A stretch of 11,275 nt of DNA from contig JASLCY010000453.1 in the NCBI GenBank assembly GCA_030151925.1, positions 1-11,275 of the forward strand, written 5' to 3'. Made by a program: the position numbers and the translations under genes. Under the pieces are notes generated by a model that worked only from the letters and a program-made list of their open reading frames with translations, made no database searches and was not told the DNA's origin. The DNA comes from Oligoflexus sp. GTDB lineage: Bacteria; Bdellovibrionota_B; Oligoflexia; Oligoflexales; Oligoflexaceae. Positions 6,943 to 11,275 of the stretch are shown piece after piece (the first letter of the stretch is position 1; each line of letters opens with the position of its first letter).

Positions 6943-7674
6943 TTACATCAGAGGAACGGTCGCGCTTTCCGGCGTCAGCTCTTCCTCTTGATCGACTTCC
7001 TCGGCTTCCGCCGCGATGCCTTCGCCGTTCAGCAGGCTCGGCAGACGGCCTCCGGACGAAGCCTTCCAGCCTTTCGAATAGGCCTCGGCTCCCAGCAGGA
7101 CGATCTCGAGCTGATTCACCATGCGCTCGGCGAGCTCGATGCGCTGCTTGGTCGGCAATTCGAGAGCCTCCATGCCGAGATTGAAGATGACGGTGATCAT
7201 CGTCTCAGCGACGAGCTCGGGATTCAGGATATCGCGCTGGCTCGCCTCGGATTCCTTGATGATGTCTTCCGCCAGCTCCTCGACGAAGCGCCGCGTCTCT
7301 TTTTTGATCTCTTTGCGGAAGCCTTTTTGCTCACCGAGACGTTCGCCCATGAGGAGACGGAAGTGCTGCTCGCTGTTTTCGAGGTACTCCATGAAAGTCT
7401 CGACCGAAGTGCGAATAACACCACGGCGAACACGTGCACGCCGACGAGCCTGGCGAAGAAGTTGTCTTAATGTAAGCGAGACCTCGTCCACGAGCGCCAG
7501 CCCGAGATCTTCCATGTCTTTGAAGTGGCGATAGAACGAAGTCGGCGCAATCCCTGCCGCGCGCGTGACTTCGCGCAGGCTCAAACATGCGAAACCGTTT
7601 GTCGTACTGAGATTAAGGGCGGCCTGAATGATGTTTTTCCTGGTCTTAGCCTTTTTTTCTGCCCTAGTTCCCAT
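6943..7674 (-). CDS. TetR-family repressor resembling FabR (fatty-acid regulator)
   Basis: 243 residues. FabR represses unsaturated fatty-acid genes by binding DNA with acyl-ACP or acyl-CoA. The N-terminal helix-turn-helix (about 12-57) contains SLREVTRAAGIAPTSFYRHF, almost the FabR signature. The next part also tracks FabR: DLGLALVDE, TLRQLLRQARRR, GVIRTSVETFMEYL and HFRLLMGERLG. The ligand-binding helices run to about residue 210. The last 30 or so residues are an acidic tail (AEAEEVDQEEELTPE) absent from the roughly 215-residue E. coli protein. The ATG at 7674 has GGGGAG about 8 bases upstream. It is divergent from the 97-residue gene across a 204-base AT-rich gap with candidate operators. 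No fatty-acid synthesis or desaturase genes lie nearby, so its targets must be elsewhere or differ. Subfamily assignment is good; an orthologous role is an inference. Confidence 0.88.
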   Translation of the reverse strand: MGTRAEKKAKTRKNIIQAALNLSTTNGFACLSLREVTRAAGIAPTSFYRHFKDMEDLGLALVDEVSLTLRQLLRQARRRARVRRGVIRTSVETFMEYLENSEQHFRLLMGERLGEQKGFRKEIKKETRRFVEELAEDIIKESEASQRDILNPELVAETMITVIFNLGMEALELPTKQRIELAERMVNQLEIVLLGAEAYSKGWKASSGGRLPSLLNGEGIAAEAEEVDQEEELTPESATVPLM

Positions 7675-7878
7675 AAACCATCTCCCCTAAGGTGTCCTAG
7701 TCCAAGCCCCAGCTTGCCTCGAAAACTCTGCTTTAGTCATTGCCTTTTTTGGCTAATTGCCCAATCTTTGTTCAATTCTCAAGTGAAAAACACCGAATTG
7801 TACCCAGAAACTTTCTCAGGGCATGTCAAAATAATCCGATAAGGTCAGCGAACACCATCGCCTCGAGGTACATTCGTC
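7675..7878. promoter_or_regulatory. AT-rich divergent control region with candidate operators
   Basis: This 204-base gap separates the FabR-like gene (minus) and the 97-residue gene (plus). It holds an imperfect 16-base palindrome at 7749-7764 (TTGG-ct-AATT-gc-CCAA) and inverted arms CAATTC (7773-7778) and GAATTG (7795-7800). Either could be an autoregulatory TetR-type site. No strong -35/-10 pair is evident; AATAAT at 7830-7835 is a possible plus-strand -10 without a good -35. No small ORF stands out. Confidence 0.4.
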
Positions 7879-8172
7879 ATGCTAGTTGAACCACAACCCA
7901 TCGAAATTTTCGTGGCGAGCCGTTTCAACGACAAAGCTCTTCTGTCCATCATCGAAGACTGGCGTGTCGAGAGTGAGGTCCTTGAGAAGATCATTGTGAC
8001 TTACTTCAAGGAAATGGGTATTTATTCGGTCAGCCCGAGCCTCGAGAAAAAAATCGTCGAGACCATCCCCTTCCTGCTCCAGAATTCTCCCGACATCTAT
8101 TCACGCGTGCGTAAGGCCCAGCAGGCCGAAGCGCTCCGTCGCCAATCCCGTCGCGCGGATTCCGGCAAATAA
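7879..8172 (+). CDS. Hypothetical protein, 97 residues
   Basis: I do not recognise this family. The protein starts MLVEPQPIEIFVASRFNDKA, without signal peptide or membrane segment, so it is likely cytoplasmic. The middle (about 20-80) is predicted helical with regular hydrophobic spacing (VLEKIIVTYFKEMGIY, KKIVETIPFLL), and the end is basic and Gln/Arg-rich (KAQQAEALRRQSRR), which could contact nucleic acid. The ATG at 7879 has GAGG about 10 bases upstream, a rather long spacing. Codon use matches the surrounding genes, supporting a real gene. It is divergent from the FabR-like regulator and stops 23 bases from the convergent bolA stop. It stands as a single-gene unit. Confidence 0.72.
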   Translation: MLVEPQPIEIFVASRFNDKALLSIIEDWRVESEVLEKIIVTYFKEMGIYSVSPSLEKKIVETIPFLLQNSPDIYSRVRKAQQAEALRRQSRRADSGK

Positions 8173-8195
8173 CCGCTCCAGGCCATCCGCAGCGC

Positions 8196-8420
8196 TCAGG
8201 GCGCCTTCGTATTCAGGCTCAAAGCATGGATCGGTCCCGTCATCCATTCACCCAGCGCCCTATAGACGAGCTGGTGCTGCTCGATCAGACTCAACCCGTT
8301 GAACTCTTGCGCCGTGATATTGAGCTGCCAGTGGTCGCCGCCGCCGGTGAGATCGTGCGCGCGGATTTCCGCACTCGGCAGTGACGCTTGAATACGAGCG
8401 ATGATATCTTCAGCCTTCAT
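8196..8420 (-). CDS. BolA/IbaG-family protein
   Basis: 74 residues, typical of the short IbaG-like branch. BolA proteins pair with monothiol glutaredoxins through a shared [2Fe-2S] cluster and act in iron-sulfur trafficking or stress response; some also bind DNA. The family core is plain: GGGDHWQLNI, FNGLSLIEQHQLVYRAL, and the C-terminal IHALSL with the invariant cluster-ligand His at H65. The ATG at 8420 has GGAGG 6 bases upstream. It is divergent from rdgB across only 63 bases, so the two promoters must overlap or share the gap. No glutaredoxin gene is next to it, unlike in many proteobacteria. Family secure; bolA versus ibaG naming is not settled, so no symbol is given. Confidence 0.92.
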   Translation of the reverse strand: MKAEDIIARIQASLPSAEIRAHDLTGGGDHWQLNITAQEFNGLSLIEQHQLVYRALGEWMTGPIHALSLNTKAP

Positions 8421-8483
8421 TGGGGTCCTCCGTCCTCAGAAAATCGAAACCGGTGAAAAGACTTAGCACAGCTGGGAGAGCTT

Positions 8484-9071
8484 ATGCCAATCATTTACCT
8501 CGCGAGCCAGAATAAACATAAGGTCTCTGAAATCCAGGCGATTTTAGGGCAAAAATATACGATCAGAGGCTGCGATGAGCTCGCGAAAAACCTGAGCTGG
8601 GACGAAAGCGGCGATACGTTTCGCGCCAACGCTTTGATCAAAGCCCAGGCGGTCGCGGCCCTCGGTGCAAAGACCGTCATGTCAGATGATTCGGGCTTGG
8701 TGGTGCGAGCACTGAATGGCGCGCCTGGCATCCACTCCGCGCGTTATGCGGGACCCGACGCGATCGACGAGGACAACAATAAAAAGCTCCTCGAGGCGAT
8801 CAAGGACGTGCCTGACGACAGGCTCCAGGCGGCTTTCGTGTGCGTGATCTGTTATCTGGAGGAAGGCCGCGAGCCGCGGTATTTCGAAGGACGCTGCGAA
8901 GGCCGGCTGAAGCGGGCGAAGAGCGGATTGCGCGGGTTCGGTTATGATCCGCTCTTTATCCCGGACGGCTATCAGGAGACTTTCGCGGAGCTGGGCGACG
9001 AGGTGAAGAACCGCATCTCCCATCGGGCGAAGGCCCTCCAAGGCCTGGAGAGCTACCTCGCCGCTCAGTGA
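8484..9071 (+). CDS. rdgB: dITP/XTP pyrophosphatase (HAM1/RdgB family)
   Basis: Hydrolyses non-canonical purine triphosphates (dITP, ITP, XTP) to the monophosphates and pyrophosphate, keeping inosine and xanthine out of DNA and RNA. 195 residues, full length. Motifs in order: LASQNKHKVSEI at the N-terminus for phosphate binding; SDDSGL at 67-72 with D69 as catalytic base; GAPGIHSARYAG at 79-90; GFGYDPLF at 151-158 for base recognition; and SHRAKA at 179-184. The ATG at 8484 has GGGAGAG a few bases upstream. It is divergent from the BolA-family gene, and its stop overlaps the last codons of the convergent secreted-protein gene by 7 bases. Nothing unusual in the protein. Confidence 0.97.
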   Translation: MPIIYLASQNKHKVSEIQAILGQKYTIRGCDELAKNLSWDESGDTFRANALIKAQAVAALGAKTVMSDDSGLVVRALNGAPGIHSARYAGPDAIDEDNNKKLLEAIKDVPDDRLQAAFVCVICYLEEGREPRYFEGRCEGRLKRAKSGLRGFGYDPLFIPDGYQETFAELGDEVKNRISHRAKALQGLESYLAAQ

Positions 9072-10066
9072 TCGGAAGGCTCGGCAGACGCCTTACGCAG
9101 GGCTTGATCGACCGAAGCCTTATATTTCGTGAACGACTTGGAAGTATGGATGCCGCCGAAGTCCCGGTGCACGAGCGAGTCCCTGAGCTCCTTCTCATAA
9201 CGCGAGGGTTCCACGAGGAAACTCTGCAGGGCCAGTACCGCCTCCGAGGATTTCCCTTCCATCGCCAGGCAGCGGGCGTAGAGGTAATTGCCGCGTCTCA
9301 CGGCGCTTTCGGTATCCGTCCAATAGTCCTTGGCCAGGAACTTCTGATGAATCCCCTCGAGTATAGGCAGGGCCAGAGGGCATTTGTCCTCTTCGCGGTA
9401 GAGGGCCGCGAGCTGATACTGCCCGATCAGGTCGAGCTCGTTTTTCCCGCGCAGCTGCTCGAGAAGGGCGGTGGCGCCCTTGAGATCGCCGCCCTGGACG
9501 GCTTTCTTAGCCTTAGCGAAGACGGCGGCGACTTCAGCGCTGCGCGGCTGTGCGCCGTTCGCTACGGCGCCTTTGCCCTCACTGACTTTGACGTTACTCA
9601 GAATGTAAGGTGTGTTCAAGAGACAGGGCGAAGATCCCCCGCCGTCACAGCAGGTCTCAGCCACCTGCACCTCAATGCTTTTCCCCGAGACCGCTTGACA
9701 CGTCGTCGCGTTGCCTGGAATCAGGGCCGCGATCGTCTCACCCTGCAAAGCCCCTTTCTCCTCGGAAATTCCGCTGCGGACCGCCTGCGAGTTGGTCACG
9801 ACGCCCTTCACCAGATTCCCGCGATAGGTATCCAAAAAGGCTTTACGATTGTCTGGAGGTAAATCATGGATGAAGCTATACTTTGCCTCTCGCGCGGCGA
9901 AGGCATTCTCGGGTACGATGGCGGCGCACGACGTGACGTTCATCGCTATCGGGCCCTTGATAAGTGTGGTGCAGACGGCGAAAGCCGGAGCGGCGCCGAC
10001 GAGTCCTACGACAAGTAGGGATCGGACCCAAAGATGAGCCGCCATGCGAAGGAGTGGAAATTTCAC
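9065..10066 (-). CDS. Secreted Cys-containing protein with TPR-like C-terminal half, function unknown
   Basis: 333 residues from the GTG chosen as start. The signal peptide is MKFPLLRMAAHLWVRSLLVV and on to AFA, cleavage likely after residue 30; no lipobox, so probably periplasmic or exported. The mature N-terminal half has cysteines C32, C47, C123, C139, C140 and C148, an arrangement suited to disulfides. Residues about 175-300 form helical pairs like TPR or Sel1-type repeats (AKKAVQGGDLKGATALLEQL, then QYQLAALYREEDKCPLALPILEGI, then NYLYARCLAMEGKSSEAVLALQSFL), usual for protein-protein contacts. The GTG at 10066 has GGAG with 6-base spacing; an upstream ATG at 10102 sits at the transcription start of the promoter and has no ribosome site, and the ATGs at 10078 and 10072 are poorly placed. 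Its 3' end overlaps rdgB by 7 bases. Family not recognised. Confidence 0.82.
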   Translation of the reverse strand: MKFPLLRMAAHLWVRSLLVVGLVGAAPAFAVCTTLIKGPIAMNVTSCAAIVPENAFAAREAKYSFIHDLPPDNRKAFLDTYRGNLVKGVVTNSQAVRSGISEEKGALQGETIAALIPGNATTCQAVSGKSIEVQVAETCCDGGGSSPCLLNTPYILSNVKVSEGKGAVANGAQPRSAEVAAVFAKAKKAVQGGDLKGATALLEQLRGKNELDLIGQYQLAALYREEDKCPLALPILEGIHQKFLAKDYWTDTESAVRRGNYLYARCLAMEGKSSEAVLALQSFLVEPSRYEKELRDSLVHRDFGGIHTSKSFTKYKASVDQALRKASAEPSDH

Positions 10067-10107
10067 GATCATCTCCATGTTGAGAATTTTCGATGAGGGC
10101 ATAGCTG

Positions 10108-10136
10108 ATTATAAGGTACCCGGATTCGAATGCCAA
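10108..10136 (-). promoter_or_regulatory. Near-consensus sigma-70 promoter for the secreted TPR-like protein
   Basis: On the minus strand: TTGGCA (10131-10136, five of six), a 17-base spacer, and a perfect TATAAT (10108-10113). Transcription should start near 10101, with a leader of about 35 bases to the GTG at 10066. This is the best promoter in the window and helps decide that gene's start. Confidence 0.75.
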
Positions 10137-10186
10137 TCTTGCAATATGCTCGATTGACCCCTAAATCCCTTCATGTTCCGAGGAGT

Positions 10187-11002
10187 ATGACTTTGCCTGT
10201 TATCAAGGCGACTACAGCCCTGGGCTCGGCCATCCAAGATACTGTGAAAGTCGTCGGTGACTACTCGGTTTTCGTCGGCAACAGCATCAAGAAATCGATT
10301 AAACCGCGCGTGAACGCCAAACTCCTCATGGCTCAGCTCGAGTTCGTCGGGAACCGCAGCCTCGTGATCTGCATCCTCGCCGGCATCATGATCGGCGGGA
10401 TCTTCGGCTTCCAGCTCGGCGAGATCTTCGTCGTGTTCGGCACCGAATCGATGATCGGCGCGGCGACCGGCTTCGCGCTGGCCCGTGAGCTGGCCCCCGT
10501 GGTGGGCGCCTTCCTCGTCACGGCGCGCGCGGGTTCGGCGATGGCGGCCGAGATCGCCTCGATGAAGGTGAACGAGCAGATCGACGCCATGCGCGTGATG
10601 GCGGTCGACCCCTATAATTACCTGATCGCGCCGCGCCTCGTCGCTTCGATGCTGATGCTCCCGCTCCTCTCCAGCATCATGGTCGTCGCGGGGGTCATCG
10701 CGTCCTTCGCCGTCGGCGTGATCTTCTATAAGGTCGACATCGCCGACTTCTTCGCCAAGATCGAATGGATCATCGACACCGACGACCTCATGATGGGCAT
10801 CCAGAAAGCGATCCTCTTCGGCTTCGTGTTCGCGACCATCGGCTGCTATGAGGGATTTTACGCCCAAGGCGGCGCGAAGGGCGTGGGGCGCGCGACGACC
10901 CGCGCGGTGGTGAACACTTACGTCGCCATCCTCATCCTCGACTTCTTCATCACATATTTCCAATTCAAGTTCCAGGCCGACTCCTTCAAGATCAAGGTCT
11001 GA
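10187..11002 (+). CDS. mlaE: MlaE/YrbE-family ABC transporter permease
   Basis: Inner-membrane permease of the MCE/Mla type, which with an ATPase (MlaF) and an MCE protein (MlaD) moves phospholipids between the membranes of Gram-negative bacteria. 271 residues, near the usual 260. Hydrophobic segments lie at about 58-77, 82-110, 146-178, 205-222 and 242-258. The family core runs ARELAPVVGAFLVTARAGSA, then AAEIASMKVNEQIDAM at 120-135, matching the MlaE coupling-helix region. The ATG at 10187 has GAGGAG only 1 base away; a TTG at 10193 has better spacing and an ATG at 10130 has no ribosome site, so the start is uncertain by a few residues. Unusually, the next gene is leuS rather than the partner ATPase. 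Divergent from the secreted-protein gene; no plus-strand promoter was convincing. Confidence 0.93.
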   Translation: MTLPVIKATTALGSAIQDTVKVVGDYSVFVGNSIKKSIKPRVNAKLLMAQLEFVGNRSLVICILAGIMIGGIFGFQLGEIFVVFGTESMIGAATGFALARELAPVVGAFLVTARAGSAMAAEIASMKVNEQIDAMRVMAVDPYNYLIAPRLVASMLMLPLLSSIMVVAGVIASFAVGVIFYKVDIADFFAKIEWIIDTDDLMMGIQKAILFGFVFATIGCYEGFYAQGGAKGVGRATTRAVVNTYVAILILDFFITYFQFKFQADSFKIKV

Positions 11003-11038
11003 AGGGCGATGGCGAGCCATAGGGAGAACCAAGAGATC

Positions 11039-11275
11039 ATGGAACACAATCAGGATTACGATCACAAGCTCATCGAGAAGAAGTGGCAGGACCACTGGCT
11101 CGCGAAGAAGACCTTCAAGACGCTCGATAAGACCGATAAACCCAAATACTACGTGCTCGACATGTTTCCCTATCCGTCGGGATCGGGGCTGCACGTAGGC
11201 CATCCGGAAGGTTATACGGCGACCGACATCGTCGCCCGCTACAAACGCATGAAGGGCTTCAACGTCCTGCACCCC
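11039..11275 (+). CDS. leuS: Leucyl-tRNA synthetase, N-terminal part only
   Basis: First 79 residues of a class I synthetase that charges tRNA-Leu; it runs off the right edge. The LeuRS opening is plain: [37 protein letters not shown] with the HIGH motif as HVGH at 52-55, then [20 protein letters not shown]. Start uncertain: the ATG at 11039 follows AGGGAG at a long 12-base spacing; an in-frame ATG at 11009, 7 bases after the mlaE stop, has AAGGG only 2 bases away and would add 10 residues. The short gap after mlaE suggests co-transcription. Confidence 0.95.
   Translation, partial: MEHNQDYDHKLIEKKWQDHWLAKKTFKTLDKTDKPKYYVLDMFPYPSGSGLHVGHPEGYTATDIVARYKRMKGFNVLHP

Noticed and set aside
10130..10186. 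Earlier ATG for mlaE at 10130
   Set aside because: No ribosome site and it overlaps the -35 of the divergent promoter; the extra residues do not resemble the family.
10109..11272. A 387-codon minus-strand frame
   Set aside because: It is antisense to mlaE and leuS, extremely rich in Asp, Glu, His and Arg, and has no domain. It is a shadow of those genes.
1..11275. Mobile elements, CRISPR arrays, tRNA or rRNA genes, defence or toxin-antitoxin modules
   Set aside because: No transposase, integrase, long terminal repeats, spaced repeats, or cloverleaf-like stretch was found; the gene content is housekeeping with uniform composition.

Overview
This is ordinary, gene-dense chromosomal DNA from a GC-rich Gram-negative bacterium. 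An MlaE-type permease implies an outer membrane, and two genes encode Sec-type signal peptides. The mix of a fused glutamine-dependent NAD synthetase, a FabR-like regulator and secreted proteins I cannot name would fit a delta-proteobacterial or Bdellovibrionota/Oligoflexia-like lineage. That placement is inference; there is no rRNA or other phylogenetic anchor here. I see no insertion sequence, phage gene, CRISPR array, tRNA or rRNA.

Layout: (1) 1-3635, minus strand: an argS-nadE pair read from a promoter near 3608-3635; nadE runs off the left edge. (2) 3727-5784: comM on plus, meeting a small secreted protein with a von Willebrand A-like fold on minus; the two 3' ends overlap by 9 bases. 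(3) 5945-6906, plus: a free-standing AroQ-type chorismate mutase-like protein, then a ferritin-like protein with its own promoter region. (4) 6943-8172: a FabR-like TetR repressor on minus, divergent from an unrecognised 97-residue protein on plus, with an AT-rich 204-base control region between them. (5) 8196-10066: bolA on minus, divergent from rdgB on plus; rdgB meets a secreted Cys-containing, TPR-like protein on minus, with a 7-base overlap. (6) 10187-11275, plus: an mlaE-type permease followed by the start of leuS.

Most genes are housekeeping: translation (argS, leuS), NAD synthesis, nucleotide-pool cleaning (rdgB), transformation/DNA helicase (comM), iron-sulfur handling (bolA) and envelope lipid traffic (mlaE). 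They do not form one pathway. The striking feature of organisation is that strand changes at 9 of 12 gene junctions, so most genes are single units, with very tight or overlapping 3' ends.

I found no convincing new multi-gene system. The best leads are the chorismate mutase-like protein with substituted active-site positions, two unassigned secreted proteins, a CxxC-containing ferritin-like protein, the FabR-like regulator away from fatty-acid genes, and a few palindromes in promoter regions.
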